NCBI GenBank assembly: GCA_028551475.1
Contig: CM052360.1
Coordinates: 20,370,682 to 20,434,681, forward strand
Length of the DNA stretch: 64,000 nucleotides
Direction: 5' to 3'
From: Casuarina equisetifolia
Taxonomy: Eukaryota; Streptophyta; Magnoliopsida; Fagales; Casuarinaceae
Positions 32,301-43,289 of this stretch are shown here, one piece after another. The notes under the pieces are model-generated. The model was not told the DNA's origin. It did no database searches and was given only the letters and a program-made list of their open reading frames with translations. Both the position numbers and the translations under genes were made by a program. Positions within the stretch are counted from its first letter, which is position 1, and each line of letters opens with the position of its first letter.

Positions 32301-34620
32301 GTATAACATCCGATGAAGTGAGAATATTCAGTTGATTTTTTTTTCATCTCCCTTTGGTTTTAAGCGCCTATTCTAACCTAAGAATTGAAAAACCGAAAGG
32401 GCATCTACAACCTAAATTGATAGTAGAGAGCTCTTGCCTTAGTTGCGGAATCAGCGCCGCGCCATGAGTTGATACATGAGTGTATGGTCCTGTTATGTCC
32501 GAAGCTTTTGAAGTTTTGTTTGTCTTACCTTTCTTTTCACAAGAATGTTTTAATTCATTTCATCAATTCTTTAAACTCAGCTTTTCTTCGCCTTTTACTT
32601 TCACGTCTATCATTATTGAGATCTATCGAGTGTCAAGTACCTTTACAAGAAATTAAGATTGGACAACGGTACATGTCTGTTCTAGTTCTTGCAACCATGC
32701 ACGGAGAATTAACGAATCCAATTTCCGAGCTCCAACGCGGTCGTTGTCAAGCTGAACCTCTCCCTCGCTGACATTGGCTTTAACTTGGTGGTCTTTGGCC
32801 AATTTTCTAGTATTAGGTATTGTTCTCAACGTTTCTATGATTTTCTTCCTCTAAATAGCCTGGATTTCAATGTCTTCACTTCAATGGAATCGTTTGCATA
32901 AAACACATATTAACCATATTTTAAAATTTGGATATACTCCCATGTCTTTTTGGGATGAATGGAGTATGGTTCGAAGTGACTGTTCATACTACATTAATGC
33001 CAATCCTAATTGCAAGAAACAACTGTAAACTCGTACTTCATTTATGCCAACCCTAATGAATTTGCCACTTTTCGTCACAAGAAACAACTGTGAACCGTCC
33101 TTACAAAAGGACACTTAAAAGCACACGATTCTAGGTTCTTCTGAAGGCAAGACAGCCAAGGATAAATGGATAAAAATTGCCGAAACCCATGAAAATTTCC
33201 TATTAATCTCAAAACACTACCCCCCATAGTTCAACATGCCATCTCCACTTCGCTGTCTCAGGTAACAAGACCCACGAACCTCTTTTTGCTTTACATGTCT
33301 TCAGTTGGGTGTTTGATCCTTCGTCTCCCTCCTCCGCGGTCTTCGTTTTTGGTTTTTCCAGGATAGCTTGAAGATACCCACAACTTGACTATAAGGAAAA
33401 GTTGCATAGCCAAAAGCCCCCAAAAGAGCAAAAAGCTGGCTAAATATGATGAGGCACCAAAGAAAGCAAATAAAGCTGACACCTCTTCTCTACAAAACTT
33501 TACGTTTGGAGATGAATCTCCTAATCACGGAGAGAAATGCGGGTTTTCTCTCCTGGGGGAAACACGACCTCTAAAATCGTTCCATTGATGGAGGTAAGAT
33601 CTGACCAAATTCACATCCTAGGGTATATAGAAATCTAGTGCCCTATTTTTGCGGGCTTCTTAAGCGAGTTGGTAATTGCTTGCAAAATTAGATGCATATG
33701 AAGACTCTCTTAAGTACAAGCACGTGCCTATCATGGAGGGCTTAATGCCACACGTGTCTTTAGTCCAACTGTAATGCAGAGCCATGCCTTTATTGACAAA
33801 CTGATTACTTTTCAATGGTTTTTTGTTAGCGCCAATTCTCGGTTTTCAATTAGATACAAAAGTTGGATTCACATTTAAGAATTAATGAGTTTTTTTCCTT
33901 TCTGAGTTTTCATGTGTTGTTTAAGAAGAAAACGCCTTGGAGTGAGTGGAAATTACAACAAAACCTCAAAAGTAGGTATCTAAGAAGATGCCTTGGAGTG
34001 ATTTTTGCAGATATTTGTTTATTTAACCTTTCTTTTTTTCATAGTGTCACCTGCTACTGCACATAACGCCTTCTGGGATACTTACAAAGATCGAGTTAAC
34101 AAAAAAAAAATTCAGAAAAAATTATTTCCTTTTTTCAACTTTTTTATTTTCTTTTTCTCGTTTTTTTTCAATGGGAAAGGAAATAATTTGAAGATTAATG
34201 GCCTCCCAATGTAGACATTCGTACTCCACCTAGCTTCCTCTTACCTTATTAAAAATTTTAGCTTTTCAAGAGAGATGGTCGTGTCGAAGGCTGCCGAGTT
34301 GGAATTTGAGAGCTTAGACGTAGAGGATGCCCTTTCGCCTTTTCTGTATAGGAAAGATCGAGGAAGAACATTCTTCCTCTCAAACTTGACAACATTGAAA
34401 AGCATTGACTGTCCCAATGTTAATCCTTTCAATTTCAATTCTCTTTTATTTTCCTCTTCCATGTTAGTTACTTATATGCATATTCAATATTCGTCATATT
34501 TTAACGTATTGTATTTTACATGCAGTTCTTTCATTGTTAGTTCTTAGTCGACGGATTCTTACTTTTTTGGGTTCGTCTTTCAAGCGGGTGAAGACTAGCT
34601 TGAGCTGGTACTTTCTAAAA
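32301..34620. other. No confident gene; possible second GAPDH exon 1 trace
   Basis: At 32646-32667 'aagaaattaagattgga' followed by 'caacggta' resembles GAPDH exon 1 (KEIKIG and a splice donor), including the small deletion seen at 31800. It could be a duplicate of that exon, but no following exon is seen. Frames at 32469-32771, 33385-33588 and 34275-34547 (starting MVVSKAAELEFESLD) match no family I know. The last is uninterrupted for 90 codons and lies just upstream of the ABCC exon. Confidence 0.3.
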
Positions 34621-34621
34621 T

Positions 34622-35007
34622 ATGAAGTCAGTCATTATGGATATCTTCTCAAAGGTTGTCAATGTAGTGCTTTGTTTCAGTTGTTTATTTCATGGATATT
34701 CCAAAAAGCACAATGATATTGTAGAACCTTTACTTGAAAAGGAAATCGAAGTTATTTGCTGCATTCACCAATGCCAAGATTTGGTGCCAAGTTACCTTCC
34801 AGTGGCTAAATCCCATCTATAAAAGTGATCGAATTCAAAAACTTGAATTGCCTCATATTCCTACAGTTCCTCGGTCTAAAACAGTGGAAGAGGCTTCCTT
34901 GTTGCTGGAAGAATTGCTTAGAAAGTAGACATTTGTAGATTCTTCACTAACTAAAGCCCTAGCCAATACCATACTGAAATCCATGGTGAAAAATGCAGTT
35001 TTTGCAG
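34622..35007 (+). pseudogene. ABCC transporter N-terminal exon fragment
   Basis: Starts with the membrane-like MDIFSKVVNVVLCFSCLFHG and the acidic-lysine stretch EPLLEKEIEVICC, typical of the TMD0-to-TMD1 linker of plant ABCC proteins. After a frameshift it continues AKIWCQVTFQWLNPIYKSDR, then IQKLELPHIPTVPRSKTVEE and LLLEELLRK followed by a stop, and SLTKALANTILKS up to KNAVFAG. It ends at a donor GT (35008), at the same exon boundary as the copy at 14949. The downstream exons are missing. This fragment and 14715-14949 are paralogous copies of the same exon. Confidence 0.85.
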
Positions 35008-35069
35008 GTGTCACTTTCTTTTTTGTAATTTTGTTTTCTTTTTTATTTCACATTCATCTTTTTGTAACT

Positions 35070-35155
35070 TTCAAAAGTCTTGCAAAATTGGGATATGCTT
35101 TTGCACTTTTATACACTAATTTTTATTAATACAAACTTATTTTTCCACAAAAAAG
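35070..35155 (+). mobile_element. LINE 3'-end scrap
   Basis: The sequence 'atatgctttt', 'cttttatacactaatttttat' and 'ccacaaaaaa' matches the terminal 3' UTR and A tail at 8300-8372. Fewer than 90 bases remain. Confidence 0.5.
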
Positions 35156-35479
35156 ATAATTAGAAAGATATTTTGGTAGATTTTGCAATAAATAATAAGA
35201 AATAAAGTAATTATCAACATGTTAGTAGTCTAAGTCTTGAGTTTGACACTTCATACTCTCAAACCTGTTTTACCTGACCAGAAAAAGAAAACTAAAAATA
35301 CTGATGTGGAGAGTGAGGCTAAGTATTTCAAGGTTCTATCTTTGTTTAGTAAGCCCAAGGAGTAGGTGGCAATTGGATGGGAACACGCATTGCATAAAAA
35401 TTAACTAAAAAGATACTCTTGCCGGCTTGTAATAAATAACCAGAATGGTTTTTCAAGAAGCTGTATGACTGAAGAAAAT

Positions 35480-36170
35480 ATTTATAAGCAAATTGAGAGG
35501 CTTATTTGGACCACAGCAAAGGTACAAGATGAATTGCGAAAGATAGGCCAGTAAGAAAACATAACATACTTTCTAGCAGTCATTACGCCATGTGCCCTAT
35601 AAGCCGGGCAAAGATTGCGGGAATACTTTTGGACTGGAAAGCTGTAAGTATGAGGTTGTCTATTTATAAAAGGTGCAGTGCGGTGGCCTGTCTCACAGCA
35701 TCAACCTCCTTCGGAAGTGAGCCAAAACTTTAAAGAAGAGCCTTCGTGACGCTATATTTGTTTTTAGTTGCTTAATGCATCAGGAATTAATATTAACACC
35801 TTATTTGTACAGTTTTCTTTGCCAGATGGAGCAGCAAAAGAACCTCGGATGCTGGCGCACCGTTTTTAACGTATGGAGTATCAACTTTGTAGCAGAAAAT
35901 TCTTGGACATTTCTGGCAAAACCAAATGGGAAACTGCATTATATGCCAAAAAAATTGTACCCTAAATTTAGACGGCGTCGTGGAGGCATGATCTTATAAA
36001 AAAGTAGCGGAATCTGCATGTGCTGTAGCCTATAGACTTTGAAGCGACTAATATCAAGAAGCCGAGAAAGGCAACAACGTAGCACGCATATGGCAATGGT
36101 AAGTGCAACACTAGAACTTGGGTACCTTCCCGTCACTTTCTATTCAATATTGGCAACTGTTCGGTAGCCC
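35480..36170. repeat. DUF247-neighbourhood module, copy near 35.5-36.2 kb
   Basis: Segments recur at 46340-46560, 58400-58640, 61620-61960 and 63030-63440: 'gcagcaaaagaacct', 'ggattatcactct' type text, 'cttataaaaaagtagcgg' versus 'cttgtaaagaagaaac', and 'catgtgctgtagcct' versus 'catgggctatgg'. They are diverged, and indels separate them. No frame is conserved among the copies. Confidence 0.5.
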
Positions 36171-38419
36171 GTCGACGTTCCAAGCAAATAATATTAAGGA
36201 CATGGACGGTGGGACCGTAGCACTTAATTGACCGTTTCGTCCATTTCGCAGAGAGCTAATCTGTGTCTTGGCTTGAAAAGATGAGTTGCCGGTTTGAATC
36301 GGAGCAGGCTCGGGGCCTCTCTTTCTCTTGCGCTGAAGCCTTATTCGATTCCTGTTGAAGTGGTTACTCACCTGCTTATAAACTTTTAGCAACGTGGAGA
36401 CTTCGAGCAAATGATTTTTAGTTGCCGCCATCCATGATGTATATTCGCAAAGCCGCTTTTGTCTTTTTTTGCATGGAAGAGTAACCAAGTTTAAGATATT
36501 ACTTTTCCTCGTTACCCACCGACTGGGCCATCTCCCTCTCTCTTTGTGGGCGTTTTCCACCAAATTTTCGGGGAAATACTACTTAAGGAGACCGGAAGGA
36601 AGGATCCTAGCACTCAACCGACAGTTTGCTGTTTTGGTACAATTTGATCCCAACAATCCCCGTAGCCACGTTGCCCGGTCTTAGCCCAACGTTAATTTTT
36701 GTAAGATAGAGCCTTCGTACAAATCATCAATTTTTTTATGACGTCAATGGTAAAAAATTATCACCCTCATCTGAGACAAATATTGGTATAACTGTTTGTC
36801 TTTAAAATAATAATAATAATAATAATAATAAGGGGAGGGTGTGTATGACACGACTTTAGTTAAATTCTTGCACATAAGGCCACCAAGTTTTAAGGTATAA
36901 TTGTCCTCGTTCACCAACCGGCAGGGTCCATTTCTCTGTCCTTCTTGCCGTCACTGTTCACCAACCGGCAGGGCTCATTTCTCTGTCCTTCTTGCCATCT
37001 TCCTATATATAATATGTTTATTCCGACATGCGTGATCGCTGGACATTACCTCCATTTTGTAATTTTTTTCTTTCATAAAAGTTTTGATGGTTTTGGAAAA
37101 TGAGAGGAAACTGATTTGCTACATTGTTACATCTACTTGCGATCTTATTACTAGATCAAAGTAGTAGAGTTAATGATCCTAGAAATTGTCATTGCTGTAG
37201 AATTTGGATGAAGAATTATCTACCTTGGTGTTAGCAACCAACAAGTAATGCTAGTGCTATGACGAGATTTTTATTTGAACCATCCCAATAGCTCCAATTT
37301 CGAGGAATCAAGATGGAAAACTGAGAGGAGAAAATAGAGAACGATCAAAACCGACATAATATGGTTGAGTTCGCTGTATTGTACCATGAAAACACAATGG
37401 GGAAGCCTTGATGGCCCCACCAGTATACATCGAAACAATTTTCCACGACAAAACCAAGTCAATTTTCGGGGCTGGGGCCGGGGCCAGGATTAGGACCAGG
37501 CCGATTTTCATAAACAGGGCCAAATTCCAAGCCAATATTTAGGGCCTAAGCCGAGTCAACACCGCTCCAAAACACCTTGTAAATTTGCCATTGTAAATTT
37601 TATATCCACGACTTTGTTAATTTCACTACTAACCTCTCTTCTCCCAAAGAACTTGGCCAAATTTATGCCAAATCAAAATGCATATAAAATTTTGGCATAT
37701 CAAAATGTGTGGAGTACAAATGCATGTCACATAACATAAATTTATTGTATAAAAAATAATAAAATATTACAAACATCAAATAAGCAAATTACAATTACAA
37801 TTAAAACACAATCTAATGTAACATTGGGCACACCAAAATAATCTTCATCTTAAAAGGAAGATTTTGGTGAGAGGTAGGGACAAAACAGGGTCCCCATGTG
37901 CGAGGAAGATTTTTGTAAAAATTAGGGTCAAAACAAAGTTCCCATGTTCCTACATGCAAGCGCAAAATAAACTACCAATCTAGTTTAATTGAATTAAGTT
38001 CTAGACTTCCTGGAAAAGAAACAAGAAGCCTTTTAACTTTCACCTAGTATTTTGCTAACATGCTGCCCCAATTCAGCCACGAGAATGCTTCCCAGAGCAG
38101 AGAAAGTGTGGCTGAGTTCTCTGAAGCGACAGTATAATAAGGCACGCCCGACACTACAGAGAGTAGAGAAGCATATCAGAGCAGAGTAGTACGTCTTCAT
38201 GGACAAGGAGGATGGATGTTCGCCGTTCTTGTTCGGATTAGGGATGTTGACAAGGATTTTGATTCATCAACGGTGATCTTAATTGCAGCTTGGTGTGTAA
38301 ACTAGGTTGGTTCGAGTTTTTGGGTCAAACACACCACATACTATTTCACGACTAAAAATGTGCAGTAAATATATCAGAGGGCTACAGTAAATATCAGAAC
38401 CTGCAAAGCGAAGTTGGTT
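36171..38419. other. Intergenic with microsatellite and tandem duplication
   Basis: No gene was recognised. It contains an (AAT)n run at about 36807-36831 and a 47-bp tandem duplication at 36909-36995 ('caccaaccggcagggtcc' recurring as 'caccaaccggcagggctc'). The minus frames at 36144-36563 and 37308-37535 are not supported by any family or by a second copy. Confidence 0.4.
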
Positions 38420-39230
38420 CCGCAAGAAAGGTATAAACTCAAGGGATGAGGCCCCGCAAAGGCGATACAGCCAATAATTTCTAACCACGCAGGCGCTCAT
38501 CCACCCTGAATAGAAACATGTATATCATTACGTACCTTCAGCTTTACGCCACTCATGGCTTGTGCTGACTCAACAGAGAGAAAAGAAACCTTGAAGCTAC
38601 TCTAAAAGCGTGAAACTAGGTCATTCTAGACCCATGTTCTTCGTCGTCTCTCTTCCTTTCTCTTTAGGCGCACTAATTCATATTAACAAATAGAAGATTC
38701 TTTACCAAGCAAATTAGTTTTTGGCAAAGTGAGAGGAGCGTCACTCTTTTTATACAATATCGAAAAGTAGTCGTAGAAAACATGACCAACAAGACCTTTA
38801 ACTTTTTGACCTCAACAGGAAGCATGAAGCCATTATTACTGCGCACATGGTAGCTTTTATTTTTCAACCTCGTTGCCAGACAACAATTATACAATATTAC
38901 GGCAACATGGGTCGCAAGTAGCACTTCCAAAGTAAATATCTCCGCTTTCAAAGATCTTGAATTTAACTTTCTGTAGCAATGTACTCTTGAAGTACTGACA
39001 TGTATTGGTGAAACAGCTGAACTTTGAAGGAGAAAAATAAATATTTTCGGAATTTACATTAGCAGGAAAACTTGAACAAAATACCACGACAGAAGTCTTA
39101 TATTTCAGCTTTGTCAGACGCCGCACAGGGGCATTTCCAGTAACCTCTTGCTTGCATTGTGCTTCACTGAAGAGAAGGCATCTCTCAATGTTGTTTGGAT
39201 CAAGTTTCGACGAATTATTTACTCCACCTA
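38420..39230 (-). pseudogene. Unrecognised cysteine-containing coding-like module, copy a
   Basis: One of at least five related segments (others about 42500-42960, 43290-44060, 51500-51950, 52540-53180). On the minus strand an open frame runs from about 39230 to 38887, without stops across 'NNIERCLLFSEAQCKQEV', 'TKLKYKTSVVVFCSSFPANV' and 'SKFSCFTNTCQYFKSTLLQK'. The copy at 43782-44036 aligns at protein level (SSKFNCFGCACQYLKSTLTN). Conserved cysteines and a shared frame suggest an old exon. I do not recognise the family. The remainder of the module is non-coding and diverged. Confidence 0.4.
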
Positions 39231-39814
39231 AGCTCTAGCTCATTCTTATCATCCCTGTAATGGGGTGGTTGAAAGAACAGAGAAAAGAAAAGAAAAAAAA
39301 AACCTATTTGAAATAGACTATCTCAAAAACCCAACTATAACTAGCCGTTGAACAGCTACAAATTCAATGCTTCAACTTTTATTTTCACTGCTGTCTTCTT
39401 AACTGTTCAAGATTTTTGTCTAGAGCATTGAAGATCACATTAGCCATATTATGCTTTTAACATTTCTTAATGACTTAATGGGGTCTCTTAGTTCTACCAA
39501 TGTGCACCAACGTGGGCAAGTAACCTTTGAACCCCTCCCAAACTCATCAGATAAATTTAAAGCATATGAAGTATGAAATCAGAAATCTAACTTGATTAAA
39601 GTAATACATTTAACTAGTAAAAAGTCAATACAAACATAGCAATATACTGATTACAGAAACAATATAAAGCTTAGACAACACTTCGTCACAGAATTAGAGA
39701 ACACTGAAAATGTTTGAACTTCACAACGAGAAGTACAACTGCGCTGAAATTAAAAACAAAAAAACAAAAAAAACTGCCGTGGAATGGGGAAATGGTGACA
39801 TTTCAGCGCTACAG
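39231..39814. other. Downstream flank of the DUF247 gene
   Basis: AT-rich sequence lying 3' of the minus-strand DUF247 gene. No clear polyadenylation signal stands out, although A/T-rich hexamers of the right kind occur. No other gene was seen. Confidence 0.35.
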
Positions 39815-41110
39815 TCAATGGGGATAGAAGGACATAACAGTATATACTGTTTGCATCGAAGTAAGTATAAGGAGGATAACAGCTGCAATAACAGAGGCTA
39901 TGGTCCATGGTGTGCTGAAGTAATTTAGCATCAAATCTGCCCTCCACTTACGCCAACGGCTGCTGCAGTATTTGTTCAGTTCTTCACAAAGAGTAGCAAA
40001 ATAGAATTTTTCAAAATCCAGAACAACTCCATCTTCAAGCTTGTTAATAAGACATGAACCTTCCGTGTTATTGCTACGCCTATTCTCAAGAATTCCATCC
40101 TTGACCACCAAGTCTACATCCTTGTTAGTATTAACAAGGCGATTCATAAGAACAACATAATCATTTATGCACCTATCTTCGTAATAGCATTGCTCAAAGG
40201 CAATTAAATTATGCAGTGAGATTTCTGTCTCATTACCTATAATAAGTTTTGGAATTTCCAGAATACCCTTTTTGAACTGACGGTCAAATAGGTTTTTATT
40301 TGACCTAGCTTTAAATTTGACCCCCGCGAGACGTAACTCCCTTATGCTAGGCATGTTTATTGTTTGAAGTTTCCCTGGACTCTTCACATACCGTGGTAGA
40401 TGGAAGAATCTTATGAGGTCAACAAAATGTTGAATGTCTAAAGAATGGATTTCGTCCAATCTGTCGTCCATAACATGCAAATGCATTGCTGCTTTGAAGA
40501 AGAAACATGAGAGCTCAAAGATTTCGATGCCAACCTCCTCTCCTTTGTCCGATGTGAATGTTAGTCGATTGTCAAAAAGCTCTCTAAGAATGAAGAATGG
40601 AAGCTGATTTTCAAGTAATAGCATATCAAGCCATATGTCCTGTTTCATCCATGGTTTTTCATATATTTTATCATTCCCATCTCGCTCTTTATTAAACTTG
40701 AACCTCAATAAGAAACCAAAAATGAAGGCAGCATCCCTTAGAATGATTTGGACAAATTTGTCACTGCCAAACCTAATAGCTTCAGCATAACAAGCACGCA
40801 ATTTTTTTTCCTTTTGCCTTACAACTTCGTAATAGAATTCCATGCTTTCATTGGTCTTGCAAATAAGACCTTCCAGGTACTTCTTTTTATATTCTTCCAT
40901 GGCTCGTAGTCCTTTTCTACCATGATGAAGCGGACCAATGGAAACTAGGTTAGGTGCATAAACCTTTTCATTGACATGACGCAGTCGCTTAGGAACTCTA
41001 CAGATACATGGAGCGGGCATGGAATCAGGGCTCTCCATTTCATTTGTCGTTGATCCTTCAGATCGACTACTGCTACGTATCTCAATTGAATGATGCTTAT
41101 TTCTCTCCAT
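39815..41110 (-). CDS. DUF247 (UPF0481-type) membrane-anchored protein
   Basis: A single-exon gene of 431 codons, intact and of normal family length. The frame is open 33 codons further upstream, but only from a non-ATG; the first ATG, at 41110, gives MERNKHHSIEI and fits the family. Hallmarks of DUF247 appear in order (residue numbers from that ATG): YAPNLVSIGPLHHG (about 51-64), MEEYKKKYL (71-79), WLDMLLLENQLPFFIL (160-175), ELRLAGVKFKA (258-268), EIPKLIIGNETEISLHNLIAFEQC (285-308), YVVLMNRLV (318-326). A C-terminal hydrophobic segment of about 25 residues (WTIASVIAAVILLILTSMQTV) is followed by a short tail, as in the family, which is thought to anchor in a membrane. The biochemical role is unknown; some grass members are linked to self-incompatibility. 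A truncated duplicate of its start lies at about 49577-49620. Confidence 0.93.
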   Translation of the reverse strand: MERNKHHSIEIRSSSRSEGSTTNEMESPDSMPAPCICRVPKRLRHVNEKVYAPNLVSIGPLHHGRKGLRAMEEYKKKYLEGLICKTNESMEFYYEVVRQKEKKLRACYAEAIRFGSDKFVQIILRDAAFIFGFLLRFKFNKERDGNDKIYEKPWMKQDIWLDMLLLENQLPFFILRELFDNRLTFTSDKGEEVGIEIFELSCFFFKAAMHLHVMDDRLDEIHSLDIQHFVDLIRFFHLPRYVKSPGKLQTINMPSIRELRLAGVKFKARSNKNLFDRQFKKGILEIPKLIIGNETEISLHNLIAFEQCYYEDRCINDYVVLMNRLVNTNKDVDLVVKDGILENRRSNNTEGSCLINKLEDGVVLDFEKFYFATLCEELNKYCSSRWRKWRADLMLNYFSTPWTIASVIAAVILLILTSMQTVYTVMSFYPH

Positions 41111-41469
41111 TTGCTTTCTGTTTGTATCAACAAATTCCAATATGTAATCAAACAAGAAGTAAAGCCCAAAATAGAAATCATCTACATACCATTCATTACT
41201 TAAAATCAAATAGAATAATTTAGAAGGTAAGAGACAAATACGTCTGCTAAAATATTTTTATGTAGGGTTGATCGTTTTTCCAAGAGTGTCTTCATGATCA
41301 CTTTTAAGGATGGATGATATTTTAGTTTTACCCGGTCCATGCGCAAAAATAGAAAGAAGACATAATTACATGGTGTATGGTGTTATATAAATGTATATTT
41401 AACTAACCAAAAAAAAATGTATATTTAACTCATGCCCTTCTACCACCCACTCTTGGAAACCCATAAACA

Positions 41470-41660
41470 TAGATTTTTTTTGGGTGAAATAATAAATTGT
41501 ATTAATAAAACATAAAGTATAGAAGCAAAGGTTCATATTTCAACATTATAAAAAATTTATTATAGCTGCAAAAAGATATAAGTTGAACAAATCCAAATTT
41601 TACAAAAACCAACATCTTCTTAAGAAGTTTTTATATTTCTGAACAAAGATATCATTTCAC
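41470..41660 (-). mobile_element. LINE 3'-end fragment within copy 1
   Basis: A T run followed by 'aaattgtattaataaaa', 'caacattataaa' and 'gctgcaaaaagatataag' has the look of the 3' UTR of this L1 family in minus orientation. The duplicate at 49970-50200 continues further into LINE-like sequence ('ataaaattgggacacc'). It was present before the duplication. Confidence 0.45.
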
Positions 41661-42499
41661 CCAAAAAAGTGATATCTTTTATAGGAGAAAACAGAGTTTT
41701 TTGAAAAAAATAATTGATTTCCCAATTTATATTTCTCCTATAAATATAGGATATCAGTTTTTGTCTTCTGTTAGTTTTGTTCTAAATATCAAAGTTTAAA
41801 TTTGCTACTACAAAGTGCACAAGTGACACACTCAACACTAATCACAAATTCTAGAAAAAGTACGTAATACATTTAGTAAATCAACCATTAAAATCCTTGA
41901 CAATGAAAATTAGCGTAGAAAAAGAAAAGAACTAATTAGGTATGTATGTTCTATTATAAGCAGCTCCAGCTGCAGCATGCTGATGTGCGGTTATCTCAAT
42001 ACTCAGTTTATAGGTTATTAAAGGTCATATGCTAAGCCATTTTTATCTCAATACTCAATTTAATCATATCATATCAAGAATTATTTCTACCATTAGTCCA
42101 AACAATAACTTCAATCGGAGAAAAAGTGTCAAAAATATAACAGCTTTTGTAGATTGAACTCACAACTAGTTGGGTAAACAAAATAACTTTGAGCTGTAAG
42201 CGAAAAGTGCGGCGTATGTCAAAACTTATGACAGAAAGATAACGATTAAATCGCAAGAAATAGAGAAAGCGGAGGCTTGTGGAATTATTGTACCTGCTGT
42301 GGAGAAGGACGCTCACAGGGAAAACAACTGCAAAGATCTTTGCTCTTTTTTTGGATAAAAGTCAGTTTTTCTGTTCCACCAAAATATGGGAGCTGCTGCT
42401 CTGTTTTATAAGCAAGAATCAAGGTCCCTCTTCCCAGGTGCAAGTTACAAGTTCCTTTAAAAATTGAAGTCGTTCTTCAATTCTTTTTCCGTGAACAAT

Positions 42500-42960
42500 C
42501 CCAAATTAAATTATGCAATACAGGCCCCGCAGCTAATAATTACAACCACGGAGGTTCTTTGTCCCCCCTTTGATAGAAACATGTATATCTTCACCTACCT
42601 TTAAATTTTATATCTTAGTGGATGGTGAAGATCCACAGAAAGAAAAGGGAACGTGTAGCCACTCTGAGAGCTTGCAACTAGGTCATTTTTCTTCATCTAC
42701 TTTCTTCGATCCCCTTCGTTCTTTTTCATTAACTAACAAAAGATAAGTTGCCAACCTAATTAACTTTTGGTCAAGTGAGAGGAATCCGGTACTCTCCGCA
42801 GACAACATTGAAAAGCAATCCTTACAAACATTACCAGCACCGCCGTTAATTTTCTAACGTCGACCAAACGCATGTAGGAATATCACGCTCACATGGTCGC
42901 TTTTATTGTTCAAATTCGTTGCCAAGGAAAAAAAACTTATAATCATATATCAACGTGGGA
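42500..42960 (-). repeat. Cysteine-module copy b (non-coding)
   Basis: Related to 38440-38880 ('ccccgcag..aata' phrase, 'aaccacg.agg', 'gatagaaacatgtatatc', 'gtgaaactaggtcatt' type text). The open cysteine-containing frame of copies a and c is not present here. Duplicated at 51500-51950. The frame at 51451-51732 in the duplicate is a composition artefact of this segment. Confidence 0.45.
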
Positions 42961-43149
42961 TCGGAAGTGGCACATGGGGTCGGGAACTACCAACCAATGC
43001 ACAGAGACACGGGAAACAGGACAACAGATCGGTCAGAGAAATAGTAACTGACGTGACTGAGATTAATGACGCCAATAACTCTCACGGGCCCCAGGGCTTG
43101 GGCATCTGAACGGTTGAAAGATGTACGATCCTATATAAATGAGAAGTCT

Positions 43150-43245
43150 TTTTTTTTTGTTTCAAGTAAAACAATAAATTATATTAATAAATATTAAAAT
43201 AAAAAATACAAGAATATGTTTTAATATTACAAAAATCACTACAAG
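43150..43245 (-). mobile_element. Short LINE 3'-end insertion (also in copy 2)
   Basis: A T run and 'aaattatattaataaata' as in other LINE tails here. The flanks show 'gaagtctttt' and 'gaagtccttt', a plausible target duplication. The counterpart is at 52395-52485, so the insertion is older than the duplication. Confidence 0.5.
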
Positions 43246-43289
43246 ATGAAGTCCTTTAGTTCTGTTTTCCGGGAATGTTTGTAAGTTGG

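Noticed and set aside
36144-36563. 139-codon minus-strand ORF
   Set aside because: The peptide is basic and unlike any family I know. The surrounding module copies do not preserve it.
41470-41680. MITE suggested by 'ttttttgggtgaaat' and its inverse 'atttcacccaaaaaa'
   Set aside because: The second arm is absent from the duplicate at about 50.2 kb, where LINE-like sequence continues instead. The inverted match is better explained by chance or a local event in copy 1 than by terminal repeats.
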